A stretch of 64,000 nt of DNA, taken from Desulfosporosinus acidiphilus SJ4. GTDB lineage: Bacteria; Bacillota; Desulfitobacteriia; Desulfitobacteriales; Desulfitobacteriaceae. Below, in pieces: positions 26,169-37,300 of this stretch. The position numbers and the translations under genes are program-made. The notes under the pieces were generated by a model. That model saw nothing but the letters and a program-made list of their open reading frames with translations. It had not been told where the DNA came from and made no database searches. Location: NCBI RefSeq assembly GCF_000255115.2, contig NC_018068.1, forward strand, positions 4,001,977-4,065,976. The letters run 5' to 3'. Position 1 is the first letter of the stretch. Every line of letters starts with the position of its first letter.

Positions 26169-28373
26169 TCAAAAGCACTGCTTCAGTTTCTCTCTTTCAT
26201 ATTCAATCAAGCTCCGGGCCAATACGCTTTGTTGACTTTTAATATATTGAATAACACCATCCTCATCTAAAGTTTCAGGAATCTTCGATTCTAGAAATCT
26301 TATAGTGCTAGAGGGCACTCCAAGTTCAACAAGAATAGATAGATTTTCTCGAATAAAATCATTTTCTAACTGTTGGACGAAGTAACTATAAGAGCCCGCA
26401 TGTTTTCGGTGTCGTTTACACACAAACCTTTGCAGACTATCAACAACACTCAGTGCCTTTGGAACTGTAAACTGAAACCAATGCCTATATATGTGAAAAG
26501 CCTGTTCAATGGCTTCATCAAAATACTTTATCTTTCTCTCATCCGTTACTTGCTTTACTCTTTTTAACTTACTCTGGTAAATTTCATCTACAATGTCCAT
26601 TATACTTTTATTCTTTCTATACTGATTGATATACCTTACAAGCTGCTTTACTGAAACTACACCATGTCTACTCTCAAAATCAAACAGATTCTTTTCCGCA
26701 AGACCTAAAACATAACATAATTTATCCCAATTTGGAGCTTGAGACCATGCAATATTGTAATACATCGAAGTATTAATATCTCTTTCTAATGCATAGTAGA
26801 TGTTCATTTGCCCATAAATTGAAACACCATTACGTTTAATTATTTCTAATAATTCTGGCATAATGCTATGGAGCTCTTTATACCTTTCAAAAGTATCGTT
26901 TTTTACATCAGTAGATGGTATATTGACAAGGATTTCATCAGTAATAATGTTAGGGTCTTGCTCATGAAAAGGTATATCAATAACGATAGTTTCCTTCTCA
27001 GGAGGCACACAGAAATTAAATATTTTACCTATGTAATGTACCATTAAGCGTCCCGAACGACCTTTTATATTGCTATAATCAAAGAAGTCAATATCCTTAC
27101 CACCCTTTTTACCGTCAAACAAAACCACGTTTTTTGCACTTGTATTAACTCCTTCTATAATAGTAGAAGTGCAAAAAATACAGCGCAACTTTCCTTCGTT
27201 AAAATACCGAATAATAGATGTTGCAATATGCCTTTGTAACGAACCATCATGAATAGCTATTTTTTGCTGCAGACCCTTTGATAAACTCCATTTTGACGAG
27301 ATATTCTTATCTATCCATTCTATTAATGGAAGTGAATTTTGAGTCAAATCACTACTTTCTATAAGATGGTCTAAGTAAGCCTTCGCAAATCGCCTAGCTC
27401 TTGCAGGGGTAGAACAATATATTAAGGTTTGTTCATCTTTAAGACTATCCAGTAGGTTACATAATAGTTTTATTTTCTGTTTATCATTCTGCTGATCTGA
27501 TGTTGTCCAATTTATTTTACTATATAAATTAATCACATTGCAGTCAACTAACGAAAAATCAGACTTATAAAATACAGCATTATATTTTTCGGCAAAACCA
27601 TTCGAAATAGCATCAATATTTGGACCAAGAAAATAAAATTTACAATTATATTTATTTACAATTTTTAAAAACGCATTGTTTAAGGTGTTAGCTCGATCAT
27701 CTACTCTTCTAAGGCTTAATTTATAAAATTCATCAATTATTAAAAAGTCAATATGTGGGAGTTCCTCGTATTCCATTACCCGTTCAGCCGTAAGCAAAAA
27801 AATATTTCCCTTGTCTTTAGAAGGCGGCTGAGATGTTCTAAGAATCATTTTATACCGACCATTGTACTTTAGCATCTTTAATCGGGTCTCATCAAGTAAT
27901 GCAAGCGTAGGTTGTATAATTACAATGTTCTTATACTTATTTGAAGCTACTACCTCTTCTATTAATAGGCTTTTGCCAAAGCTTGTAGGAGCACTAGCGA
28001 TAACATTTTTTCCCGACAAAATATAATCAGAGAGCCTTTTTTGTTCTTTATGTAGGTATGTATCGCCCAAAAATTCAGACTGATAGTATTTTCCCCTAAT
28101 ATGGTCAGCAAAAGAACTAAGTGAAAGATTCTCCTTGTTTTTTTCAATGTAAGGGTAAAATCCTAAGGATTCAATAATATCTGCCCATAAGGGGTAAGTG
28201 TCCTTACATACCTTCCCCCAGTTATCCAACACATGAATAACAACTCTACGAACCTCACTTTGATCTGCACTTGAATCAGAAAATAGTAATTTTGCGCATT
28301 GATTGGCTATATCAAAGCTATCCTCATAATCAAGAATCTTCGAATTGTCAATTTTATTAAATATAGATTCCAT
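26169..28373 (-). CDS. hamB: Hachiman defence helicase HamB
   Basis: A 734-residue superfamily 2 helicase. Walker A is SAPTSFGKS (127-135), motif II is IIDEFYKLS (213-221, DEFY rather than DEAD), motif V region ends STIIEGVNTSAKNV, and motif VI is the KGRSGR segment. The protein length and the pairing with a DUF1837 gene match HamB, the helicase of the Hachiman anti-phage system, which senses damaged or unusual DNA and releases the HamA nuclease. hamA stops 9 bases upstream. Base composition is more A+T-rich than flanking housekeeping genes, consistent with transfer. Confidence 0.88.
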   Translation of the reverse strand: MESIFNKIDNSKILDYEDSFDIANQCAKLLFSDSSADQSEVRRVVIHVLDNWGKVCKDTYPLWADIIESLGFYPYIEKNKENLSLSSFADHIRGKYYQSEFLGDTYLHKEQKRLSDYILSGKNVIASAPTSFGKSLLIEEVVASNKYKNIVIIQPTLALLDETRLKMLKYNGRYKMILRTSQPPSKDKGNIFLLTAERVMEYEELPHIDFLIIDEFYKLSLRRVDDRANTLNNAFLKIVNKYNCKFYFLGPNIDAISNGFAEKYNAVFYKSDFSLVDCNVINLYSKINWTTSDQQNDKQKIKLLCNLLDSLKDEQTLIYCSTPARARRFAKAYLDHLIESSDLTQNSLPLIEWIDKNISSKWSLSKGLQQKIAIHDGSLQRHIATSIIRYFNEGKLRCIFCTSTIIEGVNTSAKNVVLFDGKKGGKDIDFFDYSNIKGRSGRLMVHYIGKIFNFCVPPEKETIVIDIPFHEQDPNIITDEILVNIPSTDVKNDTFERYKELHSIMPELLEIIKRNGVSIYGQMNIYYALERDINTSMYYNIAWSQAPNWDKLCYVLGLAEKNLFDFESRHGVVSVKQLVRYINQYRKNKSIMDIVDEIYQSKLKRVKQVTDERKIKYFDEAIEQAFHIYRHWFQFTVPKALSVVDSLQRFVCKRHRKHAGSYSYFVQQLENDFIRENLSILVELGVPSSTIRFLESKIPETLDEDGVIQYIKSQQSVLARSLIEYEREKLKQCF

Positions 28374-28382
28374 TTATACACC

Positions 28383-29324
28383 TCACATACTTTGCATATG
28401 CCACAGTCTTTCATGGAGTTTAATCATTAGTTCTTTTTTGCTTTTAACAGGGAAAAGCAAGAGTACTATATTTAGGCGACTCTTTAGGGGATGATCATTA
28501 TTATCATCAAAATATTTCTTTAATTGCCGGATATTATTTTCGTGATAAACTGTTGCTTTCCGGTCATTCATATCAGAGTATAGTTTATAAACATCATGTG
28601 TATATGTACATAACAAAGGAATGTTCACAATGTTGATTTTATCACTCAGCTTATTACAGGAACATAACTTTTTAATCCATTCATCTCTTTGTGGAATATT
28701 GTTGTTTTCAAGATTTTTCTTAACAATAATAAACTGTTCGTCTAAATAATCTTTTTTGAAATGATTTGATAAGTCACCTAGTAATTCCTTGATACCTCTT
28801 TTACCATCAGTGTAAAATTTACTTTCGCCTAGCCAGAGAGTGCTTTCATTTGGTGATATATGCACAGAATCAAACCCATGAGCAGGGACACCATGTGAAT
28901 CTTTGAAAAACACTTTGGATATAAGAGGTACTGTTCCCTTGAAATCCCTTAAAATCAAATGCAATAATAATTCTCCAAACTCTCCTCGTGTTGCATTCTT
29001 TGATTTTTGTATCTCATTTAGAACACTTTTATCTTGTTCTAAGTAGTATTTTCTCATTAGTTCATATTCTTTTATCTTATAAATACATTTAGCGGCCTCG
29101 CGCAACTTATCAACTGTGTCATTTTGGGGAATACTAGGATTCTCGTAATGAGCAAAGACATATTCTGGTATAGTATTTATAATAGCTCTCGATAATTCAT
29201 CTAGCATGTATATGGGGTTGCCAAAATCGTCAATATCCATGTCAACAAGAAATGAATTAAGTTCGCATTCATTAATTTTAAGTAGAATTATATTCTTCTT
29301 ATCGAAATTTCTTGTTGCCATCAT
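28383..29324 (-). CDS. hamA: Hachiman defence nuclease HamA (DUF1837)
   Basis: A 313-residue DUF1837 protein. The PD-(D/E)xK nuclease core is visible: RGEFGELL (Glu115/Glu118), HGFDSVH (Asp152) and WLGESKF (Glu167-x-Lys169). In characterised Hachiman, HamA is held inactive by HamB and degrades DNA when released. The first 105 residues are the helical N-terminal part. ATGATG start follows AGGATGTGAA; either ATG may be used. It is the first gene of the hamA-hamB operon. Confidence 0.88.
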   Translation of the reverse strand: MMATRNFDKKNIILLKINECELNSFLVDMDIDDFGNPIYMLDELSRAIINTIPEYVFAHYENPSIPQNDTVDKLREAAKCIYKIKEYELMRKYYLEQDKSVLNEIQKSKNATRGEFGELLLHLILRDFKGTVPLISKVFFKDSHGVPAHGFDSVHISPNESTLWLGESKFYTDGKRGIKELLGDLSNHFKKDYLDEQFIIVKKNLENNNIPQRDEWIKKLCSCNKLSDKINIVNIPLLCTYTHDVYKLYSDMNDRKATVYHENNIRQLKKYFDDNNDHPLKSRLNIVLLLFPVKSKKELMIKLHERLWHMQSM

Positions 29325-29780
29325 TTCACATCCTTAGCTATTTCTACGCTTATTTCTGTTGCTACTAATTAGCTAACGCCATGCTAGAAAATTCGCACAG
29401 TAAATGTCGTGTCCAAAATATCTAAGTTTTTGTATATAGAACTCCAACGTTCCCTGTGCTGCAAATTATTAATCCAAATAAAATTCAAGTTTCAAATAAA
29501 GATTCACATTTCTCAAGGGAGAGAGCGGTTTTCTCAATATCCAGATTAATTATCCGCTTTATTGTTTCCACATCTTTCCTCCATTTCCTCCTAGGATTGT
29601 GGAATTAACCCAAGAAAAAACATAAAGAGCCAGATTATACAATGAACCTAGCAATTTTCGTAAAAATTTATTAAACGCACAAAGGATTGTAGACGGCACA
29701 GAGCATTGCGACTCTCCAAGAGATTGGCTACACTTATCCCACTATAGAATATCCCCTCAAAGTACACCACTAGGGTTAAC
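29325..29780. other. gene-free stretch between hamA and the controller gene
   Basis: A+T-rich divergent promoter region for hamA (minus) and the controller gene (plus). No open frame with a ribosome site is convincing. Confidence 0.4.
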
Positions 29781-29810
29781 GTGACATATAGTCCGTTGAT
29801 ATATAGTCAT
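29781..29810 (+). promoter_or_regulatory. double C-box operator of the controller gene
   Basis: Two near-palindromic 11-mers, GACATATAGTC (29783-29793) and GATATATAGTC (29798-29808), start 15 bases apart, 50-76 bases before the controller gene. The spacing and the TATAGTC cores resemble the tandem operators bound by restriction-modification C proteins such as C.Esp1396I. The second site probably overlaps the promoter, so high protein levels would shut the gene off. Confidence 0.65.
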
Positions 29811-29858
29811 CATTCCGTATAAACTAAACCAAATCATGATCTTGTGGAGTGTTGATGA

Positions 29859-30074
29859 ATGGACATTAAAATCGCTGTAGGTCAAAGAATTAAAGAGTTA
29901 AGAAAAATACGTGATATTACACAAGAGCAATTAGCATATATTTCTGAACTTGATAGAACATATATTAACAGCGTTGAAAATGGAAGAAGAAATATCTCCA
30001 TTGTTAACCTTGAGAAAATCACAATAGGACTCAAGGTGAAGTTGGATGATTTCTTTGATGATAAACTCTTTTAA
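29859..30074 (+). CDS. XRE-type regulator resembling an R-M controller (C) protein
   Basis: A 71-residue single-domain helix-turn-helix protein: VGQRIKELRKIRDITQEQLA (helices 1-2), then the recognition region ELDRTYINSVENGRRNISI and the C-terminal dimer helix NLEKITIGLKVKLDDFF. This is the pattern of C proteins that time restriction-modification expression. GTGGAGTG lies upstream of ATG 29859. No restriction or methylase gene lies within reach on either side. It may instead control hamAB, which is divergent, or be left over from a lost R-M system. Confidence 0.85.
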   Translation: MDIKIAVGQRIKELRKIRDITQEQLAYISELDRTYINSVENGRRNISIVNLEKITIGLKVKLDDFFDDKLF

Positions 30075-30492
30075 GTCATGATTTACGTTTATCGGGAATG
30101 TAAATTATGGTATGGATCTTAGCTACATTACACTCCCTCTTTTTTGTTTTGGGGACAGTTACTTATTTCCCTGAATTATACACACATGAACTTTGAGCTC
30201 CTAAAGTGACGTGAAAACCAGTAAACCCTAGAGCTAAAGTTTGTGCATTTACCTTGCTTGTAATGGAGTGCATTAAGGTACAGTACAGGAGTTCGAGCGC
30301 CAATTTTTCGGATTTACTTAGCTACTTTTCCGACGTAACAGCCACTCGATTGTTGGCTTGTTATAGTTACGAAGGAGTAGAACTAATGGCTGGCAAGAAG
30401 GAAGACCTGAAACGGTGACCCTTATTGATTTATTGCAATATAATGCAATTATTTTACTTCACCGAATCATCACTTAACACAATAATAGGGAT

Positions 30493-30542
30493 ATAAAAGC
30501 GCCTGTTGCTATGTATAAACTACAACTACAGGCGTTTTTACT
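30493..30542 (+). terminator. intrinsic terminator
   Basis: AAAGCGCCTGT, a 21-base loop, then ACAGGCGTTTTTAC. It could end the transcript of the controller gene 420 bases upstream. Confidence 0.5.
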
Positions 30543-30791
30543 TTATGAAAAATTAGACGGGAGGACACACCTCAGATGATATCCCTTTCTTGTCTTGCTC
30601 GCATAGTAGGAATGATTACTCATGTAACTTGTTGAAAACCAAGTCAAATCAAATCGTTAACACTTACTTAGGTAATTGAACAAGGTCGATTGTAGATTCG
30701 TAAGGGCTACCTTTGGTAGGTTATTATTCCCCGGCAGTACACGAGCTTTTGCTCTTTTTCCTTTCCACCTAGTTATTAGACTTTTACCAAT

Positions 30792-30826
30792 AAAAAAACT
30801 ACGCTAGCCCGAAGCGCGTAGTTTCT
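30792..30826. terminator. bidirectional terminator-like hairpin
   Basis: AAAAAACTACGC and GCGTAGTTTCT flank an 11-base loop; A-run on one side, T-rich on the other. Confidence 0.5.
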
Positions 30827-31049
30827 AAAAAGCTGTTAATCACTGTTTGAAAATCCCCCCTAGATTAATTCAGCGTTATGTGTCTTATAGCTCACAATAA
30901 AAGACTCGTTTCAATAAAATAAAGCAGAAAAAATAGGTTTAAGAATTTTTTCTCAATGTTAATTGAAGAATCTTTTTAATACATTGGATAAGCTAGGTCA
31001 ATATATGAATTTTGGCTAAAATTGATACCTGTAAATATCAAATGTCTCT

Positions 31050-34000
31050 TCAACAAACACTCATTACTTGTTCTTTATCAATAAAGTAAATTTCTCCACT
31101 ACAATTTTCTCCAGTAATGTCTTCCCAAACATGACAATACGTCTTGACTTGCTGTGAGTAATACTCAATTATAGTACTTAAATCACTAACGTCTTGTACC
31201 CTGTCAGCTTTGTAATCTACGATCACCCAACTCTCATGTTCTTTAAAGACTAAATCTATGACTCCGGAAAGAACAACCGCTATGGCGTCTTCTTTCTCCA
31301 TAGTTAGCTGTGCAAAAAACGGATCGTTTGGTGTAACTTTCAACGAGAACGGTACTTCCGTATACCTTATATCTGCCTTAACGATTCTCTTCCACAAATC
31401 CGATTTCCTAAAGGATTCTACTACTTGAATCACTTCGTCTTTTCTGTCTGGTGGCTCACCATTTTCTTGAAGAGCCATCAGAATGATTCGATCTAACTCA
31501 TCTTCTCCTTTAACAAGTTCCTCGAAAACTTTGTGGATCACTAAACCCCACGAAATTCCTCCACCACTTCCCCTTTTTATTTCATGAGTAAACAAATTTC
31601 GTTTTAGTCCAGTGGGTGATTCCGTACGATAAGTTGGTATTGATGAATTGGCAATCCAATCGTGAAAGTGTTCATTTGCTTCTATGAAATGCTGAGGCTT
31701 GAACTCTACCGTGAGATCTTCCTTGTCCAACAGTTTAACGGCTTGTTCCGGTACTATTAGTTCTTCAGCTGCCCCTTCGAGCAGTAAAGCCCAAGGGTTT
31801 TTCCTCATATCCTTATCTTTAAGACTTCGACTCACAATTAGCAAATTTTTGCTACGTGTTGCCGCAACATATACGAGTCGGTCTTCCTCCGCACTGAGAT
31901 ACCTTAACTCATCGTCTTTGTAATCTTCCCACCCCAAAGGTTGGGCAAGACACTCTGTCTGAAATCCCTTCTGGCGGGTGAATGCAAAATATCCCACGGG
32001 CTCTTGCCCTTGTCGTCGGATATGAATCTCTACCCGTTCCGGCACTTTCTTATACGGTTGCGCCAAAAAAACAACCGGTGCTTCTAACCCTTTAGCTTTA
32101 TGCAGGTTCATCAGACGTACTACGTTTTCTTCCTTAGCAGATAAGTTCAATTCCTCTTCATTCGACGCGGATAATAGTGACCCCAGAACTATAACCATCT
32201 GATCAAAACGGGTCTTACCACTTCTTTCTGCATGACGTAAAAGTTCAACAGCTTGATAAAGATACGCACAGCGACTTTGACTCCCATTTATGCCTATTGT
32301 AAATGGAACAAGGCCAATGTCAGCAATAATTTTGCTCAAAACAACGGTAGGCATTGACTGTCCAATCAAGTTAAAGTAATCTCTTAGCTTATTAAGCGCG
32401 TTGCCATACTTATGTGTCAACTCTGTATCAATTTCCTCTGGGATGGGGCTAAAGATGTTAAAATTCCCTCCAGCCCTTTTGATTTGATAGAGATCATCGT
32501 CGCTTATCCCAAAGAACATCCCTTTTAGAACTCCAATCAACAATACTTGATTATCTGGGTCGTCTAATACCCTTACCAGCTTATATAGTTCTATCAGCTC
32601 TCTTGAGTTCTTTAACGAACTTGCACCAGTAATACCAAAGGGAATTCCATGTTTCTCCAAAGCCCGTGCATAACAATCCATGCTGTCCTTAAACCGGAGA
32701 AGAATCAAAAAATCTCTCGGCTCGGCCTTTAGGGTCTGTTCACCACTTGAATGACAGTCCGGTTGAATTTGGGAAATGCCCTTATCCAGTGAATGACGTA
32801 TGTAGCGGGCAATTAAGTCAGCATCCGCAGAGAAAATCTCATCTTTATTGGTATACTCCTCAGGGATGTTCAGTATACGAACCCCAACTGCTGCATTCCC
32901 ATTCGGTCTTAAGGCTTGTAGCGGGCTAAATTCAGCTTGATAGGGACTTTCAAGTTCTGGGAAGATCCTTCTAAAGATTGGATTCAGAAAATCTCCAAGC
33001 GCTTCAACCGAACGAAAATTGGAAGTAAGCTTTAATACTTCTCCGCCACCAGCTACGATAAGCCGCTTTACAAGGTTGTAGGTCTCAATGTCTGCCCTAC
33101 GGAACCGGTAAATTGACTGTTTCTGATCACCTACCACGAAAAGCGCACCTCTTTTAGGTATAAGTTTGCGCCAATCTTTTTCGTCAGTATCTTGACCGGT
33201 TAAATAGAACAATATCTCTGCTTGTAGAGGGTCAGTATCCTGAAATTCGTCAACCAATATGCGTGGGTATTTGCCCTGAAAATAAGTTCTTACCTGCGGG
33301 TGGTCACGAAGCATGTTTCTCGTAATGAGTAACAGATCCTGAAAATTCAAGGTTGATCGTTTGAACCTTTCTTGTTCGTACAAGCGTACTGCAGGGATAA
33401 TAAATTCAATGAGGATGTGGTGACAGTATTCTCGCCATGTTTGCATGAGAGGAGTAACATTCCCTTCGGCAAAATTATTAAATTCATCCCGGAACTGTTT
33501 TGCCTCCCCCGCTGTATTCCAGCCCTTTTGAGTTACTTTAAACTGCCTATCAAAGATTTTAAGCAAAGAGATCATATTAGATTCTATAGTGAGGTCGAAA
33601 TATTCAAGCTGCCTATTAGCTTTTAAGATCGCTTTTTGAAGACTGTCCCAGCCCTTTTCAGGTTCTTGAGAAGGGAGAGTTTGTTTTGCTCGTTTAACGA
33701 GAAGCGTCAGCCTTTCAAAAGCTTGCTTTATGTCAGGCTTTAGTACTTCTGTATATGCCATTAATACATCGGGATACTGACTTAAGTAACCGAAGGCTGG
33801 TTTTAACTCGGTGACCTTGATTCCAATATTATTCAGACTGTCTAGAAGTTGAGGAGAATCAAACTTAACATTTAGGAGATAACTCTCCCACACATTGTCC
33901 TGTAATTGAGTTTCTTCAATAGAATTCAATTCCTCAAATTCCGGGTCCAGCCCAGCTTCAACAGACCTTTCCCGTAATAGAGAAGCACAGAAAGAATGTA

Positions 34001-34319
34001 TTGTACCTAAAAAGCTCTCGTCTAAATCGATGAGCGCTTGTTGTAATCTTTCTTTAACCTCAGAAACTTGTTCTGTCCGACAAGCTTCTTCGAGCTCTGT
34101 TTGAAAACGCTCCCTCAGTTCGGTTGCAGCCTTGCGAGTGAATGTAATCGCTGACATTTGCCCTACTGTTATTGCGCCACTCTTTACTAAACTTAACATA
34201 CGCCGAATCAGACAAGTAGTTTTTCCTGCTCCCGCACCAGCTTCTACTACGTAATTAATTTGAAGACTTTTTTCAATTTTTCTTCTTTCAAGAAGATCGG
34301 AAGGCTTGTTTTTAGGCAT
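31050..34319 (-). CDS. AddA-like helicase-nuclease subunit
   Basis: A 1089-residue UvrD-family helicase with C-terminal RecB-type nuclease. Motifs: Walker A VEAGAGAGKTTCLIRR (about 26-41), LVDEFQDTDPLQAEI (motif II), GDQKQSIYRFRRAD (motif III), LMNLHKAKGLEAPVVFL (motif V), VYVAATRSKNLL (motif VI), and a nuclease core LSGVIDLVFKEHESWVIVDYKAD near 1030. Such pairs resect double-strand breaks and feed recombination. It is shorter than Bacillus AddA (about 1230). The ATG lies in the last codons of the upstream AddB-like gene (8-base overlap). Confidence 0.85.
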   Translation of the reverse strand: MPKNKPSDLLERRKIEKSLQINYVVEAGAGAGKTTCLIRRMLSLVKSGAITVGQMSAITFTRKAATELRERFQTELEEACRTEQVSEVKERLQQALIDLDESFLGTIHSFCASLLRERSVEAGLDPEFEELNSIEETQLQDNVWESYLLNVKFDSPQLLDSLNNIGIKVTELKPAFGYLSQYPDVLMAYTEVLKPDIKQAFERLTLLVKRAKQTLPSQEPEKGWDSLQKAILKANRQLEYFDLTIESNMISLLKIFDRQFKVTQKGWNTAGEAKQFRDEFNNFAEGNVTPLMQTWREYCHHILIEFIIPAVRLYEQERFKRSTLNFQDLLLITRNMLRDHPQVRTYFQGKYPRILVDEFQDTDPLQAEILFYLTGQDTDEKDWRKLIPKRGALFVVGDQKQSIYRFRRADIETYNLVKRLIVAGGGEVLKLTSNFRSVEALGDFLNPIFRRIFPELESPYQAEFSPLQALRPNGNAAVGVRILNIPEEYTNKDEIFSADADLIARYIRHSLDKGISQIQPDCHSSGEQTLKAEPRDFLILLRFKDSMDCYARALEKHGIPFGITGASSLKNSRELIELYKLVRVLDDPDNQVLLIGVLKGMFFGISDDDLYQIKRAGGNFNIFSPIPEEIDTELTHKYGNALNKLRDYFNLIGQSMPTVVLSKIIADIGLVPFTIGINGSQSRCAYLYQAVELLRHAERSGKTRFDQMVIVLGSLLSASNEEELNLSAKEENVVRLMNLHKAKGLEAPVVFLAQPYKKVPERVEIHIRRQGQEPVGYFAFTRQKGFQTECLAQPLGWEDYKDDELRYLSAEEDRLVYVAATRSKNLLIVSRSLKDKDMRKNPWALLLEGAAEELIVPEQAVKLLDKEDLTVEFKPQHFIEANEHFHDWIANSSIPTYRTESPTGLKRNLFTHEIKRGSGGGISWGLVIHKVFEELVKGEDELDRIILMALQENGEPPDRKDEVIQVVESFRKSDLWKRIVKADIRYTEVPFSLKVTPNDPFFAQLTMEKEDAIAVVLSGVIDLVFKEHESWVIVDYKADRVQDVSDLSTIIEYYSQQVKTYCHVWEDITGENCSGEIYFIDKEQVMSVC

Positions 34320-37300
34320 AACTTCTTAACCTCCTAAAAGCGTCAACCATCATTTTCTGAAGACTTTGCGGCTCCCGTGATGATCGGTTACAAGCTTCAG
34401 CGTAATCGCAGAACGTGCAATCATTATCATCTTCTGTCATGACATAAATTCCTTGGGTAAGTAACACAAGAAGTTGATCAAGAATCTCGTAAAAACTATC
34501 CCGTTTTACTTGACTCCGAAGGACTCGTTTACCTTCGCCTTTGACAGTTGGGAAGATATACCCGCTTTCAATTACCTTCGGGTTAGAGGAAATTCCTTTT
34601 TGTAGAAAGATCTGCTCCACAGCAAGAGGATATAAAGCATGTTGCAGCTGCCTGCCCCCCTTGAAATGCTCCCTGTCTGAGTATCCATAGGTACTGCCCG
34701 TCTTATAATCCCAAACTTTGTAACCAGCAGACGTTTTGTCTACCCTGTCAATCTTACCTTTTAAATAAAATCTTCCCCCATTTGGCATGGTAATTGATAT
34801 TGCTTCCACTTCACCAAGTCCAGCATTATCTCCCGACATACCAAATGTTAATTCGAAATACTCGGGGTGAGAGTTTTGTGCCTCAACTTCTTCAGATCTT
34901 AAAAACACTCTGCAAGAATCAAGTAGATTTCGTCGATCCTGCTCAAAAACTAACTCATTTGGCGGTGGTACTTCCGACCTCTGTAGTGTAATAAGTTCAT
35001 CGGCAAGTTCAAATAGATAATTTTGATGTTTGACCAACCCCGGCTTAGCACCCAATTCTTGTAGTTCTCTATAGAATTTATAAAAAATTGCATGGAACAA
35101 GCTCCCTTTAGTTTTACTGTCGAGCCATCTATTCGGATCATACGTTAGTTCTTCCCGAGGTACGACCCTTAAGACATAGCGTAGAAAATACGAATAGGGA
35201 CATTTAGCGAGAGTTTCAAGTTCGCTACAAGACAAAATAAGATTATGATTTACAGTCGGGTCTAACATCGCACCGTCAATTTTAACTAACCCATCATGCA
35301 CAGTTAAGCCGACCCCTTGTTTTTTTATGTCCGCTTGTAATCCGTTATAAAGAGCAGGATAAAGTGATTTTATTGAAGTTAAATCTAATTTCTTTCCAGA
35401 AGTAAGTTGGTATAACCACCATTCCGTCGCCCCCAAAGCTTCCTCGGGCTCGTATGGGATAAAACCTTTTCTTTCACCCAGAGATTTTATGAGGTCGCTA
35501 TAGTCTTGGGTCTCATCACCCGTTAGCAAACGGTACAGTTGCAAAAGAACAGCCGCCGGAAAGACTACTCTGTTTTCGGCTGTATCAAACGCCGTATAAC
35601 TGGCGGTAAGTGATCCAGAAACTGTGCCTAAGAATTGGACTAAATCATAAGTCTTTTCTTTATATCTAAGACCTCGTAGCGGGAGTTCATAACCTAAATT
35701 CTCGCGTTCTACATCTAACAGAATGGGATCTTCTATTCTTGATCCTGGGAAACGGTTTGCATCGAGCCCGACAACAAAAACATGAGGTCGATCAATATAT
35801 ATACCCGCACGGTAGTGGTCTACATGCAAATAACCGGGTTTAGGGTTCGAAGCGTTGACCTGTTTTTCACTTATGACTGAAAGCCTACTGTAGATTTCTT
35901 TAAGTTCCATGCCTTCTTGAAACCAGTCTCTAATCATGAGTAAATGTTCACATATAACTTTCTTTGCATCACCATCAGCAATGTTTTTAACTAAACTAAA
36001 GTTATGCATCAACTTAAGAAGCCATCCAGCAAATTTGCCATAAGAGAAGTTGCCCACTAAATTCGGTTCTGGAAACAAGTCAAATATATCGACGAAAAAT
36101 TCTTTCAGCCATTTAAGACTTAGCAATTTACTTTGCATGAAGGAATCACTGTCCCGTACCTGCTTACCCGTGTCTTCAATTTCTTGTTCCAACAGAGATA
36201 TTGCTTTTTCCAACTCCGTAGCGTATCGTTCCTTCCCCCATCCAATGCTACTATTCCTTAGCAATCGTATAATGGATAACTTTGATGGAGCATCTTGATC
36301 GGAGAGGTTGAGTCCTCCGTTTAAGAGCAAGGGGATAAAATCGGACACACGAAATCCGTTTTCTGCCCAGGTCAGGAGTCCGTGATACAGTCGTCCAGGA
36401 CTTGTAAAGCGGATATTTATGCCCGATCCGAATGTTACAGGTAAGTTCAATTCCTGTGTCAGGGTAAATGTCAAAGGGGCATAAGGACCTTCGGTTGTAT
36501 AATAAATCGCGGTTTGGTCAAACGGAAGTTCCCGTTTCTTTATCTTTCTTAGTACTTCATTCAGTTCGTTCGATTCCCCGTAAGATCTGAATAACTCCAC
36601 CGGTAATACTTGCTGGTTGGCTGATGCATTCGGCAGATCATACAACCATAGCAACTTATTAAGTGCACTAATATCCTTTTCAACAGGTAGGATATTGTTT
36701 TCTAAAGGAGCATACGCTGCAATGCCCTTTGGTCGGGGCAAGTGAAAAACTTCATAATCACGTTTGGTAAGCAACTCTAAAAAGTCTCTTTCGAGTGAAG
36801 TTAGCTTAAGGTTTGATAGAACAATATATGTGCGTGATGTTGCACTCATTTTTGGGGTGATGGCTTCAGTGTAGAGGTCCGATAGGTCTAAAAAACCTCG
36901 GCTCTGAAGCTCCTTTTCGTATTCTGCCCATATGTGTAGAATATCTTCTCCTTTAGCAGTGTTAACAAACTTGGTCGGTGAAACTTTGTCCATCGTCAGT
37001 TCTTGCATCTTTAACTCGTTAATTGCGTTGTAGATGACCCTACTGACCCCAGGCGTCACCTCCAAACAGTTAAAGTATGTTAGTTTGCCCGTATCGCTTA
37101 AATTCTTTAAAATTCCGATGAACAGCTCTTGGCCCAATGCAGTCGGTATAATTGAGCGCTTACTCCTAAAAAGCATTTGCTTGCAAACTTCTTCTGCCAG
37201 GCCTGACAAAGTCATTATTTTGAGGTTCAACGGCTTTAACCCACTTTTGGTACAGCCATCTATTAACTGCCTACCCGCAGAAAATTTAGGGACTATCAAT

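Larger units (their letters stand above)
30075..31049. other. gene-free kilobase with two terminators and a truncated start
   Basis: Hairpin at 30493-30542 (CGCCTGT/ACAGGCG with trailing T) and hairpin at 30792-30826 (AACTACGC/GCGTAGTT with flanking A and T runs) look like terminators. At 30386 an ATG with AAGGAG upstream reads MAGKKEDLKR and stops, as if a gene start had been cut off. Otherwise I see nothing; this could be the scar of a deleted R-M or other module. Confidence 0.45.
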
